Below, one piece after another: positions 23,952 to 32,751 of a DNA stretch of 64,000 nucleotides. Position 1 is the first letter of the stretch, and the number at the start of each line of letters is the position of its first letter. The notes beneath the pieces are model-generated. The model worked only from the letters and a program-made list of their open reading frames with translations, did not search any database and was not told the origin of the DNA. Source of the stretch: Fibrobacterota bacterium (GTDB lineage: Bacteria; Fibrobacterota; Fibrobacteria; UBA11236); NCBI GenBank assembly GCA_028287465.1, contig JAQBPO010000039.1, forward strand, positions 1 to 64,000. The letters are read 5' to 3'. A program made the translations under genes and the position numbers.

Positions 23952-25538
23952 ATGTCCAGTTCCATCCCGGGAGGCCTCCGCGCCTTCGTCTCCGCCCTAT
24001 CGCTCCTGGGCGCATCGGCCTATGGGCCGGTCCACGCCGACGTCGCGTTCGATATGGCCTCGGTGACCGGGCGGACGGGCGGCTTCGGTTGCTTCGCCTG
24101 GGCGGGCATGAAGGCCGGATACGCCGAATTCGACGCCCTGGCCATCCGGTACGTCCGGCTCAGCCGCGACAATGATTCCTGGGCGGACCTGCAGGCCTTC
24201 CGGGCCTTCTGCGATCAGCGCAAGATCAAATGGGTGTATACCCTGTGGCAGGCGCCTGCCCAGTACAAGGATGGAAGCAACATGCTCACCGATCCCGACG
24301 GGTTCGCGCGCCATTGGAAGGATGTTGTGGCGGACCTGGACGCGCACCATTGCCGCCCCGAATCCATAGACCTGATGAACGAACCGGACAGCAAGGGGGT
24401 CTGGAGCACCGGCATCGCCCCGGAGACCATGAACCTCTTGATCCACGCGGTTCGCCGGGAACTCGACCTCGCGGGCTATTCCGACGTGGGGATCGCCGGG
24501 CCCAATCTCACGAGCATGTCGGACTGGTCCGGGCCCAAGGCCTATTTCAACGCCATGGACGCGGAGTCGGTCGGGTCCATGACCGCATTCGCCACCCATC
24601 CCTGGGGCGACGACGTGGCCCGCCAGGATTGCCGCGGCGGCGGCGATTGCCTGGAAAAGACCTGGTCCGGATTCGGCGCCTCGGCCAAGGCCAAGGATCC
24701 CTCCAAGCCCCTTTGGATCCTGGAGTACGCCACGCGCCAATACGTTTACGACGGCATCTCCTATCCCGATCCGGACAAGGTCGGCCAATACAACGCGTCA
24801 TTCACCATGCCTTATGCGGTGCGCACCTTCGAAAACACCCTGGCCTTCCTGAACCTGGGGGCCACCGTGCCTTTCTATTGGGACGCCGAGGACTCCCCCG
24901 GCTCCACCAAGCAATGGGGCTACATCGATGAGCATGGCGCGAAGAAACCCATCTACCATGCCCTGAAGGCCTTGTATCCGCATATTCCCGCGGGCTCCTC
25001 CGTCATCAAGGCGGGGGCCCAGGACAGCCTCCTCTATGCCGGCGCCTATCTCAACGATACCGGCGTCACCCTAGCGATCGCCAATGATTCCAAGGGCGCG
25101 CGGGACATGACGGTGCGTTTCAGCCATGCGGGCGGGACCCTGGCTTTCGATCGGGCCATCGCCGTGGAAACCGCTTCCAGGCCGGATCCCTCCCTCAAAC
25201 AGGCGGACCAATGCGCGGTTTCCCCCAAGGCTCTCGTGATCGCCGGGGAAGGCGAGGAGGGGTACTCCCTTCGGGTATCGCTCGCCGGCTATAGCACCCT
25301 GACCGTCCTGTTGCGCAGGACCCCGTTCACCATCGGCATATTGCGCGCCATGGGCGGGCATGCGGCATCGCCGGGGATTGCCGCGGGAGGGGTCGAACCG
25401 TACGCGGGAACCGGCGCGTTACGGTACGATGCGGCGGGCCGGATCCGGAGAGCGGGCGCGGGCGTGCGGGCCCCGGAAGGGGCGGCCTACCGGGAAAACG
25501 GGAGACTTGGTACCGGGGCCGCCGTTTTGATCCCATAA
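23952..25538 (+). CDS. Secreted clan GH-A glycoside hydrolase (GH39/GH30-like)
   Basis: Encodes 528 residues from the ATG at 23952, which follows AAGGGGG and opens with a signal peptide (FVSALSLLGASAYGPVHA). The TIM-barrel covers about residues 35-360. Likely catalytic residues are the acid/base Glu144 in IDLMNEPD and the nucleophile Glu258 in LWILEYATRQ. The last 150 residues are a beta-sandwich (about 370-450) followed by a Gly/Ala-rich C-terminus without a clear sorting tail. Clan A retaining hydrolases of this layout attack xylan, mannan or beta-glucans; the family (GH30, GH39 or an unclassified group) cannot be fixed by eye. It carries operator site B in its leader. Confidence 0.78.
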   Translation: MSSSIPGGLRAFVSALSLLGASAYGPVHADVAFDMASVTGRTGGFGCFAWAGMKAGYAEFDALAIRYVRLSRDNDSWADLQAFRAFCDQRKIKWVYTLWQAPAQYKDGSNMLTDPDGFARHWKDVVADLDAHHCRPESIDLMNEPDSKGVWSTGIAPETMNLLIHAVRRELDLAGYSDVGIAGPNLTSMSDWSGPKAYFNAMDAESVGSMTAFATHPWGDDVARQDCRGGGDCLEKTWSGFGASAKAKDPSKPLWILEYATRQYVYDGISYPDPDKVGQYNASFTMPYAVRTFENTLAFLNLGATVPFYWDAEDSPGSTKQWGYIDEHGAKKPIYHALKALYPHIPAGSSVIKAGAQDSLLYAGAYLNDTGVTLAIANDSKGARDMTVRFSHAGGTLAFDRAIAVETASRPDPSLKQADQCAVSPKALVIAGEGEEGYSLRVSLAGYSTLTVLLRRTPFTIGILRAMGGHAASPGIAAGGVEPYAGTGALRYDAAGRIRRAGAGVRAPEGAAYRENGRLGTGAAVLIP

Positions 25539-25584
25539 GCGGCTTCCATCGAAGGGTTCCGCGCCAGCCCGCTTCCGTGAAAGC

Positions 25585-25605
25585 GGTTTTCACCAGAAAG
25601 CGGAA
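25585..25605 (+). promoter_or_regulatory. Shared CAZyme operator, site C
   Basis: GGTTTT, five bases, GAAAGCGGAA: one mismatch to the consensus. It lies 108 bp upstream of the PQQ-dehydrogenase gene. A partial extra copy of the right half (GAAAGCGG) precedes it at 25579-25586. Confidence 0.6.
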
Positions 25606-25712
25606 TCCCATCCGGCATCCGCAATGGGAGCGCCCAGGTTGATGGATCGCCCTACCTTAGGGAACGGTTCGAGGGGGAACCAGGACATCAACCGAATCCG
25701 GAGGCTTAAGCC

Positions 25713-27116
25713 ATGCCCGTTCCCCTTCCTTCTCCGCTTTACCGCGCCGCGCTTTCCGCCCTCGCCCTTCTGGCGATCACCGCCTTGTCGGCGCGGGCCC
25801 AGGTCGGCTTCAAGAACGCCTTTCCCGGCCTCACCTTCAAGCTGCCGGTCTACTTCGGCGAACTGCCCGGCGTGCCGGAAAAGACCTATGTGGTCCTGGA
25901 ACAACACGAGGGCGCCGTCACCCTGGTGACCCAGAAGAACGGGGCATGGACCAAATCCACCTTCCTCAAGATGGACGTGCACCAGGGCGGCGAGATGGGC
26001 CTGCTCGGCATCGCCTTCCATCCGGATTTCAGGAACAACCGCAAGTACTACATCAATTACGATCCCCCCGGGAACCTCGCCAACATCATCGCCGAACGCC
26101 AGGCGGACGCGACCTTGCTCAAGGACGCCGGCACCATGCGCGAACTGATCCGCGTGGGCGACAAATACGACAACCATAACGGCGGGACCCTGGCCTTCGG
26201 GCCCAAGGACGGATTCCTCTACGCGGGGATGGGCGATGGCGGTTCCGGCTATGATCCGGACGGCAACGGCCAGAACAAGAACTCCCTGCTCGCCAAGATG
26301 CTGCGCATCGACGTCGACAAGAAGGATGCCGGAAGGGAATATGCCATCCCGACCGACAATCCCTTCGCTTCGGGAGGCGGGCGCGGGGAAATCTTCGCGT
26401 ACGGCCTCCGCAATCCCTGGAAATGGAGCTTCGACCCCGTGAACGGCGATCTCTGGGTCGGGGACGTGGGGCAGGACACCCAGGAGGAAGTGGATATCGT
26501 CACCAAGGGATCCAACCAGGGCTGGAGCACCATGGAAGGCACGGGGGGGGACAATAACGGAAGCATGAACGTGCCCGTATTCACCTATGACCACAATACC
26601 GGCAAATGCATCATCGGCGGGGTGGTCTATCGCGGGAACCCGGCCTCGAAATATTACGGCACGTATTTCGTGACGGATATAGACAGCAAGACCCTCTGGA
26701 CCTTGAAGAAGAACCCGGCCGGGGGCAAGGCCGTTTCCGAAAAGGCGGGGACGGCCCCCGCGAACATCTCTTCCTTCGGCACGGACGCGGAAGGGCGAGT
26801 CTACGCTACCGGTATCTACAACGGAACGGTGTACATGCTCGACAGCCCGGACCTGGGGCCCGCCCCCACGGCCGTTCCCGGATCGCCCGCCTGGAAGGAC
26901 GCTTCCCGTCGCATCCTGACCGCGGCTCCGGGCTCCCGCCTCGATCCTTCCGCCTTCGGAACGGCCGCGGTCCTGGGGATCCACGGCCTGGATGGCCGCC
27001 TGCTCGCCACGGTGGCCAGGGAAACCCCTGGGTTACCCATCGGGCTCAAGCCCGGGATCTATTTCGCCTCGCCGGAGGGAAGCGCGTCCCAGGCCATGGT
27101 CCTGATGGTGCGTTAG
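25713..27116 (+). CDS. Secreted PQQ-dependent sugar dehydrogenase (sorbosone/glucose dehydrogenase-like)
   Basis: Encodes 467 residues: signal peptide (LALLAITALSARAQ), then a six-bladed propeller of the soluble glucose/sorbosone dehydrogenase family (GSDH). Signatures include GEMGLLGIAFHPDFRNN, NHNGGTLAFGPKDGFLYAGMGDGG, AYGLRNPWKWSFDP and WVGDVGQDTQEEVD. The enzyme oxidises aldoses at the periplasmic side and passes electrons to cytochromes or quinones. The last 85 residues resemble a degenerate sorting tail (VLGIHGLDGRLLATVA ... GIYFASPEG). It is followed 117 bp downstream by the mannanase and preceded by operator C. No PQQ-synthesis gene is in the window. Confidence 0.88.
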   Translation: MPVPLPSPLYRAALSALALLAITALSARAQVGFKNAFPGLTFKLPVYFGELPGVPEKTYVVLEQHEGAVTLVTQKNGAWTKSTFLKMDVHQGGEMGLLGIAFHPDFRNNRKYYINYDPPGNLANIIAERQADATLLKDAGTMRELIRVGDKYDNHNGGTLAFGPKDGFLYAGMGDGGSGYDPDGNGQNKNSLLAKMLRIDVDKKDAGREYAIPTDNPFASGGGRGEIFAYGLRNPWKWSFDPVNGDLWVGDVGQDTQEEVDIVTKGSNQGWSTMEGTGGDNNGSMNVPVFTYDHNTGKCIIGGVVYRGNPASKYYGTYFVTDIDSKTLWTLKKNPAGGKAVSEKAGTAPANISSFGTDAEGRVYATGIYNGTVYMLDSPDLGPAPTAVPGSPAWKDASRRILTAAPGSRLDPSAFGTAAVLGIHGLDGRLLATVARETPGLPIGLKPGIYFASPEGSASQAMVLMVR

Positions 27117-27233
27117 CCCGGAATCACGTAAAACCGGGCGATTGCCCTTTTTCCCGCCCCCCCCCCGGTTCCTGCGCCAATTCCCGCCAGCGACCCCGGG
27201 ATTCCCGGCCTATATTCCGGGCAGGGGGATTCC

Positions 27234-28370
27234 ATGATGAAACCATTTTCCGTCCTCGCGGCGGTGCTGGCCTGCGCCCAATGGTGCCAGGCGCTCGCGC
27301 CCGCCAATCCGAATACCACGGCCAAGGGAAAGGCCATCCTCGATTACCTCGCCGCCTTGCCCGCCCATGCCGACAAGCGCGTCGTCTCCGGCCAATTCAC
27401 GGACTTCGGGGGCAATTCGAACCTGGCCATCCTGGACGAGACCAAACGGGTTGGAGGGCATTATCCCGGGCTGATGGGCGGGGATTACGCCGACTTCGGC
27501 AGGAACTTCGTGACCAGCAACGGCGTGAACAAGACCGCGATAGCGTACTGGAAAGCGGGAGGCCTGGTGACCTTGAGCGCGCATGTGCCCCATCCCCTGG
27601 GGGGCGGTTTCCGCGATCGGGACGTGGACCTGGCGCAGCTGCTGGTACCGGGAACCGAGGCCAACAAGAATTGGACGCGGGTGCTGGATTCGATGGCGGC
27701 CGGCCTGCAGGCCTTGCGGGACGCCGGGGTGGTGGTCCTTTGGCGCCCGTTCCACGAGATGAACGGGGAATGGTTCTGGTGGAACGGCAAGGACTCGGCC
27801 GCTTTCGTCGGCCTCTGGAGGCACATGTTCGAGTACTACTCCAAGGACAAGGGCCTGAACAACCTGCTCTGGGTCTACGGCCCCAATATGGGCGCGCGGG
27901 TAACCAAGTATTATCCCGGGGACAAATACGCGGACATCACCGGCCTGGACGGCTATACGGACAATGTCGATTCCAATACCATCAAGGGATACGGGGAGTT
28001 GATCAAGCTGGGCAAGCCCTTCGGCTTCACGGAATTCGGTCCGCATGGGCCCGAGAATCCCCCCGGGGATTTCGATTACCGCAAGCTCATCGACGGCATC
28101 CGCAAGGACTTCCCCCGCACCTGTTTTTTCATGAGCTGGAACGCCAAGTGGAGCCTGCCCCAGAACCGGTTCGCCAAGGAGCTGCTTGAGGATCCCTGGA
28201 TCGTGAACCGGGAGGACCTGGATTTCTCCGCCGGAATCGCGATACGGTCCGGGCCGCGGGCGCGCGCCAAGGCGGCCGGGAGCGGATTGGGATTGGGAAT
28301 GGCCAGGTGGTTCGCGGCGGGGACGGATTATGCCGATGCCATGGGCCGTTCGATCCCGATGGAACGGTAG
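27234..28370 (+). CDS. Secreted GH26 endo-beta-mannanase
   Basis: Encodes 378 residues with a short signal peptide (FSVLAAVLACAQWCQA). The GH26 barrel is clear: acid/base Glu175 in LWRPFHEMNGEWFWW, nucleophile Glu267 in GFTEFGPHG, and the conserved VSGQFTDFGG start. The family hydrolyses beta-1,4-mannan, galactomannan or mixed-linkage glucan. The C-terminal 45 residues after LSRAN-like ends are low complexity and overlap the convergent DUF5060 gene by 43 bp. It is probably cotranscribed with the PQQ dehydrogenase since no operator lies in the 117-bp gap. Confidence 0.92.
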   Translation: MMKPFSVLAAVLACAQWCQALAPANPNTTAKGKAILDYLAALPAHADKRVVSGQFTDFGGNSNLAILDETKRVGGHYPGLMGGDYADFGRNFVTSNGVNKTAIAYWKAGGLVTLSAHVPHPLGGGFRDRDVDLAQLLVPGTEANKNWTRVLDSMAAGLQALRDAGVVVLWRPFHEMNGEWFWWNGKDSAAFVGLWRHMFEYYSKDKGLNNLLWVYGPNMGARVTKYYPGDKYADITGLDGYTDNVDSNTIKGYGELIKLGKPFGFTEFGPHGPENPPGDFDYRKLIDGIRKDFPRTCFFMSWNAKWSLPQNRFAKELLEDPWIVNREDLDFSAGIAIRSGPRARAKAAGSGLGLGMARWFAAGTDYADAMGRSIPMER

Positions 28371-30040
28371 ATGCGGAAGGCCCGATCCTGATCCGGGGCC
28401 AGGCCGTCGACGCGTAACGCCAAGGACGGGCCCGGCGAATCGATCAAGGCCGCTCCCGCGAACCGCTCCCACTCCCCTGAGCGCGGTTCGAATGAGGCCA
28501 CGGTCCATCCGCCCGCTCCCGGCCCGCCCGATCCGGTTCCCGCATCCAGGTCCGCAATCCGGATCGATTGTCCTTGCAGGATGCGCCGCCCCCGGTTGCG
28601 CACCCACAGGAAGACTTCCCTGCCATTGCCCGCGGCCAGGGCCTCCGCATCCTTCCCTCCATCCGCCGCCGCCGCGGCCAAAGGAAGCCCGTCCGCCATC
28701 ATGATCGCCAGGAAACGGGCCGCCGCGGCCAGATGGGTCCCGTGGCCATGGCGGAAATGGAATTCCCACCACCAGGACATGGGGAGCACCGGCATCGCCG
28801 AGAACAGCCCGCGCCATAGCCCCAGATGGAGCTCCCTTTCATAGGCCGCCACCGGTTCCTTGTCGGTCCCCTGCCACCGGAGGGAATACTCCCCGAGGAC
28901 GAACGGCTTGGCGTAACTCCGGTGATACGTATCCGCCAGATCGCGGAATCCTTCGGTCCCGCCGTAGTGATGGCGCTGGGTGAAATCCAGGTCCCGCAGG
29001 GACCATAGCTCCGGGTATTCGTGATGGGACAGGCTGGTGGAGACCAGGCGCCCGTAAGGATCCAGGCCCTTGAGACAGGCGCTCATCTCCCCGTGCCAGG
29101 CGATCACGGAGGCTTTGGGGACGCCGGCGCTTTCGACCAGGTGATCCACCTCGTTCCAAAGCTCCCAGGCGGCGAGATTAGGGCTGTAGCCCCAGCGCGC
29201 TACGGAATAGCGCAGCCTGTTTTTCAGGCAGGCGCGGGCTTCCGGAAGGATGAAGTAGTCGGCCGGGCGGGCGCACATCCCGCCCTTGGCGAGGCAATAG
29301 GGATTGTCCTGCCAGGCCGGCGGGTTGAAATAATCCGCCTTGGTCAGGAACCGATTGTGGGTATCCAAGGCGGACAGGATGAAGATGCCCTCGCGATCCG
29401 CCGCCTCCAGGAGCGCGTCCACCTTGGCCGCCACGGCCTCGTCGTACCGGCCCGGGCCCATGGGGCCGCGTTCCAGGTCCGCGCGGCCCGGCCCTTCCCA
29501 GGTGCGGAGGAAATCGCATCCCAGGGATTTCAGGTAGGGCAGCCTTTCCGCGAAGGTGCCGCCGGGCTCTCCCGGGGTTTCCCAACCGAAGTTCTCCCCG
29601 AGGCCGCGGAAAAGCCGGCCCGAGTCGAAACGGAAATGCCATCCATGGCTCCTTCCCGAAGCGTCCGCGTCCTTACCCAGGAATCCGTCGCCTTCCGCGT
29701 CGACGCAGATCATGCGCGATTGCGCGGTCCGCGCAGATCCCGCAGGGGTATGGACGGCGACGTGGAAGCCATGCTCACCGGCCATGCGCGGCGTGAAGCG
29801 CGCTTCCCATCGGGAGGAACCCGGATCCCCCGTTCGGAAAAAGCAGGGCTGGATCAGGCGGGCGCCGGTCGGGGACTCGAACACGGCATCGACGCGGATA
29901 TCCGCCTGGTCATGGGGATTCCGGAAGGGGGCCGACAAGGTGATGGACAGGCGGAAGGGCCGGTAGCGCGCCACCGTCGCGGGTCCGGGCCCGATGGCCG
30001 GGACCATGTCGATGCGGAGGGCGTCGGCCATGCCCCTCAA
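28328..30040 (-). CDS. DUF5060-containing glycoside hydrolase (GH5-like barrel), no signal peptide
   Basis: Encodes 570 residues (start 30040, or MADALRID at 30031). Residues 15-110 form a DUF5060 beta-sandwich (RPFRLSITLSAPFRNP). Residues 140-460 form a TIM barrel with likely acid/base Glu297 (AAWELWNEVDHL) and nucleophile Glu384 (FVLGEYSL). The remaining 100 residues are a beta-sandwich. This layout belongs to bacterial beta-mannosidase/mannanase or cellulase-like enzymes related to GH5. Unlike its neighbours it has no visible signal peptide or tail, which suggests cytoplasmic action on imported oligosaccharides. It follows the DUF1080 gene by 40 bp on the same strand. Confidence 0.82.
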   Translation of the reverse strand: MRGMADALRIDMVPAIGPGPATVARYRPFRLSITLSAPFRNPHDQADIRVDAVFESPTGARLIQPCFFRTGDPGSSRWEARFTPRMAGEHGFHVAVHTPAGSARTAQSRMICVDAEGDGFLGKDADASGRSHGWHFRFDSGRLFRGLGENFGWETPGEPGGTFAERLPYLKSLGCDFLRTWEGPGRADLERGPMGPGRYDEAVAAKVDALLEAADREGIFILSALDTHNRFLTKADYFNPPAWQDNPYCLAKGGMCARPADYFILPEARACLKNRLRYSVARWGYSPNLAAWELWNEVDHLVESAGVPKASVIAWHGEMSACLKGLDPYGRLVSTSLSHHEYPELWSLRDLDFTQRHHYGGTEGFRDLADTYHRSYAKPFVLGEYSLRWQGTDKEPVAAYERELHLGLWRGLFSAMPVLPMSWWWEFHFRHGHGTHLAAAARFLAIMMADGLPLAAAAADGGKDAEALAAGNGREVFLWVRNRGRRILQGQSIRIADLDAGTGSGGPGAGGWTVASFEPRSGEWERFAGAALIDSPGPSLALRVDGLAPDQDRAFRIYRSIGIERPMASA

Positions 30041-30080
30041 AGTACATCCTGGAAGCGCCCGGACAAGGCGCCCGGGAGTC

Positions 30081-31532
30081 TCAATAACCGAAGTTGGTCT
30101 GCGCGTCCTGGATGGAAAGGTCCTTGATCCAGATATTGCGGAACCGCACGTCGCGGCCTTCGCTCTGCAGCTTCAACCCGTACAAGGTCGGGTTCAACTC
30201 CTCCCCGCTATGCTTGCTGGGATCGATGCCCGTTGCCGGCGCCTTGGCGTCCCGGTTGTTATGCACCTGGACGCCGTTCCACCACATGGAAACGCGCGCG
30301 TTCTCCAGCTTCTTGCCGGCGCCGTCGTACCGCGCGGTGCGGAAGGTGATGTCATAAGCCTGCCATTGGCCGTTGGGCCGGTTCACGTTTGCCGAAGCGG
30401 AGTAATCGTCGACCAGGGCGGCTTGATCGTGGCTGCCGGGCAGGACGTTCTTGTCCTGGGAGAAGGCCCGGATCTGGACTTCATAACGGCTCTGCAGGTA
30501 GACGCCGCTATTGTAATAGCCGGGCTTGACCGGGTTCTCGTCGATGGCGTCCCCGGCATTGGTCTTCTCCGTGGCATCGTACTCGCCCATGCCGTTGAAC
30601 TCCACGTGGATCTGGGCGTCCCCGTGCACGGAAAGGGCCTGGATATCGTCATAGCCCCATTGGGTATTGCAGCAGGACTGGAGGGTGACCTTGTTGGTGT
30701 CGTCCGGGAACTGGGGATCCTTGGCGATCTTGAACATGATCTCCGAAGGCGAGAACCGGGGCCAGTCCTTCCACTTGGCCTTCAACTCGGCCTGGGCCGC
30801 CGCCTTGCCCTTGGATCCGTCGAAGAGGGTGACGGCGCCGTAGATCGGGGGGGCGCCCACGTCCAGCTTGCGGGGAGGGTAGTCGAGGACGATGTCCCCC
30901 AGGTCGGCATTGTCCGAAGCGAAGCGTACGCTCTTCTTGACGAGCCGATCCGCGGATACGTCCAGGGAACCCGCGGCCGCGGCCTTGGCCATGGCCCGCG
31001 CGCTCTTGGATGAAACAGTGGCGGGAGCGGCGTCGCCGGCCCATTGCAGGGCCGAAGGCGCATCCAGATGCAGGACGCGTTTGACCCACGACTCCCCGCC
31101 CGCGGTGATGCGCGCGAAGCCGAAGAAGTCCCGGCCCTGGCGGGGCAGGACCTGGAGCCGGTTCCAACCCGCGTCCGTAAGGGGATATTCAGCCGTGGAA
31201 ATCGCCTCCCCGGCCAATCCGAAAAGCTCCACCTTGGCCGACCGGACCGATTTGCCGGCCTCGACGAAAAGGATACCGTCGCGGAAGTACGGGGCGGCGA
31301 AGGCGGCGTCCGGTAGCCCGGATAACCCGGTGGCTCCCTGCAGGGTGAACCGGCCCGCGGAATCCGTCGTCGCCTTGAGGCTTCCTCCGTTGATTTCCAC
31401 GATGGCCCCGGCCACGGGCTTCATGCCGACCTTGTCGAGCACGCGGCCTTTGAGATTATAGGTCTGTCCCAGGGCGGCCGTTCCGCAGAGAAGGGAAACG
31501 GAAATCGCGCTGAACAAAGTCTTCGACTGCAT
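30081..31532 (-). CDS. Secreted carboxypeptidase-regulatory-like + DUF1080 protein
   Basis: Encodes 483 residues from the ATG at 31532 (signal peptide LFSAISVSLLCGTAALGQ, GTGGGG ribosome-binding region). Residues 22-80 form a carboxypeptidase-regulatory-like domain (LKGRVLDKVGMKPVAGAIVE), 80-170 a FlgD-like module placed internally, and about 225-483 the DUF1080 domain (IYGAVTLFDG, NSGVYLQSRYEVQI, GQWQAYDITF). It is a paralogue of the 22500 gene product. Its operon includes the DUF5060 hydrolase, and operator D lies 119 bp upstream. Confidence 0.88.
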   Translation of the reverse strand: MQSKTLFSAISVSLLCGTAALGQTYNLKGRVLDKVGMKPVAGAIVEINGGSLKATTDSAGRFTLQGATGLSGLPDAAFAAPYFRDGILFVEAGKSVRSAKVELFGLAGEAISTAEYPLTDAGWNRLQVLPRQGRDFFGFARITAGGESWVKRVLHLDAPSALQWAGDAAPATVSSKSARAMAKAAAAGSLDVSADRLVKKSVRFASDNADLGDIVLDYPPRKLDVGAPPIYGAVTLFDGSKGKAAAQAELKAKWKDWPRFSPSEIMFKIAKDPQFPDDTNKVTLQSCCNTQWGYDDIQALSVHGDAQIHVEFNGMGEYDATEKTNAGDAIDENPVKPGYYNSGVYLQSRYEVQIRAFSQDKNVLPGSHDQAALVDDYSASANVNRPNGQWQAYDITFRTARYDGAGKKLENARVSMWWNGVQVHNNRDAKAPATGIDPSKHSGEELNPTLYGLKLQSEGRDVRFRNIWIKDLSIQDAQTNFGY

Positions 31533-31650
31533 AATACCCCACGCTTGGTTGATTCCGGCCGGCGCGCATCCCCATGCCGCGATCCGCCCACGGAAAAAAA
31601 TATCTCCCCGCCCCGCCCGGCAGGCCGCCTTTCGGGACGAGCGGGCCGCT

Positions 31651-31671
31651 TCCGCTTTCCAATTGAAACCG
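31651..31671 (-). promoter_or_regulatory. Shared CAZyme operator, site D
   Basis: Perfect consensus on the minus strand: GGTTTC, five bases (AATTG), GAAAGCGGAA. It lies 119 bp before the DUF1080 gene start at 31532. Confidence 0.65.
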
Positions 31672-31737
31672 CGGCGGGAACCACCCGGGATCCCATCGCC
31701 CTGCGGCGCCACGGCCCTGTTTAGAAAGTACGGTTTT

Positions 31738-32724
31738 TCAGGGATGGGATGAGGCTGCCGGAACCGCGCAGCCGGACCCGGCGCAAAGCACTCTGGAGGC
31801 CGGCGCGGCGGGCCTTCCGGACCACCATCTGCCGTCCGCCAGGAAGCCCGGAAGGGCCGCTGAGGTCGCTCCCTGCGCCCTTACGGGGGCTGCGGAAAGC
31901 CGGACCGGGGCCGGTCCCAGCCGCGCGTAGATGCGCGCATAGTCGATCTCATAGACTCCGGGCCAAGGGGTGGTCCCGTCCGGGATCCCGATCCAGGAGT
32001 CGCCGCCGACCATCAGCTCCAGGGCCCAGCACATTTCCATCCGGCACAAGGATGCCAGGGTCTTATCGCGCGCCTTCACCACGCCGTCCACGTAGAAGAT
32101 CAACTCGTCCGCGTTCCATTCCGTGCCCAGGGTATGGTATTCCGAGACCAGGTTGGTCCCGTTCCAGCCCGCTCCGGCCTCCTTGCCGCCGGCATGGATG
32201 TACCAATAAGGATGGTCGGGTTCCTCGCCGCGGGTCTCTATTATGTCCAGCCAGGGCGGATAGCCGCCGTCCGCCTTGGTGCCCGTCATCTTGGCCGAGA
32301 AGCCCTTGCCCTTCGGCATCTTGATGCGCGCTTCCATATAACCGTACATCTGCTTGAACTTGCCCCGGTTGGTGATGGCCGCCCCGGCATAGGTCTTGCC
32401 CTGTCCGGCTTTCTTCTCGCCGAACAACTTCAGGCTGCCGTCCGAGATGCGGACATTGGCGGGATCGGGCCAGCTGCCGGGACCGGTCGCACCGAGCGCG
32501 TAGCCATTGCTCCATTTGGAGGCGTCCAGGGTCGTGCCTTCGAATTCGTCCGAAAAGGTCAGCTTCCAGGTGGAGTGCGCAGGGGGCTCGGCCTGGACGG
32601 ATCCGGCGAGGCACAGGCCAAGGCCAAGGGCCGCTCTTGTCAAGCCAAGGGCCGCACCCGTCAGGCGGAAGGCCGTGCCGCCCAGGCCGGGGCCCGTTGC
32701 GGGGGATGGATGTGAGGTTCTCAT
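31738..32724 (-). CDS. Secreted GH16-like protein lacking the catalytic nucleophile
   Basis: Encodes 328 residues with a long signal region (LTGAALGLTRAALGLGLCLAGSVQA). The laminarinase-type GH16 fold is recognisable from LTFSDEFEGTTLDASKWSNGY, GYMEARIKMPKGKG and the late GVYEIDYARIY. The catalytic ExDxxE motif is replaced by PPWLDIIETRG: the first Glu (nucleophile) is Trp, while Asp and the acid/base Glu remain. This was confirmed from the codons at about 32245-32265. The protein may therefore be a binding protein rather than an enzyme. The C-terminal 60 residues are Ala/Pro-rich. It is the last gene of the LVIVD/cytochrome operon (28 bp gap). Confidence 0.8.
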   Translation of the reverse strand: MRTSHPSPATGPGLGGTAFRLTGAALGLTRAALGLGLCLAGSVQAEPPAHSTWKLTFSDEFEGTTLDASKWSNGYALGATGPGSWPDPANVRISDGSLKLFGEKKAGQGKTYAGAAITNRGKFKQMYGYMEARIKMPKGKGFSAKMTGTKADGGYPPWLDIIETRGEEPDHPYWYIHAGGKEAGAGWNGTNLVSEYHTLGTEWNADELIFYVDGVVKARDKTLASLCRMEMCWALELMVGGDSWIGIPDGTTPWPGVYEIDYARIYARLGPAPVRLSAAPVRAQGATSAALPGFLADGRWWSGRPAAPASRVLCAGSGCAVPAASSHP

Positions 32725-32751
32725 GCGTACGTCCCTATGTTACGGGGTATC

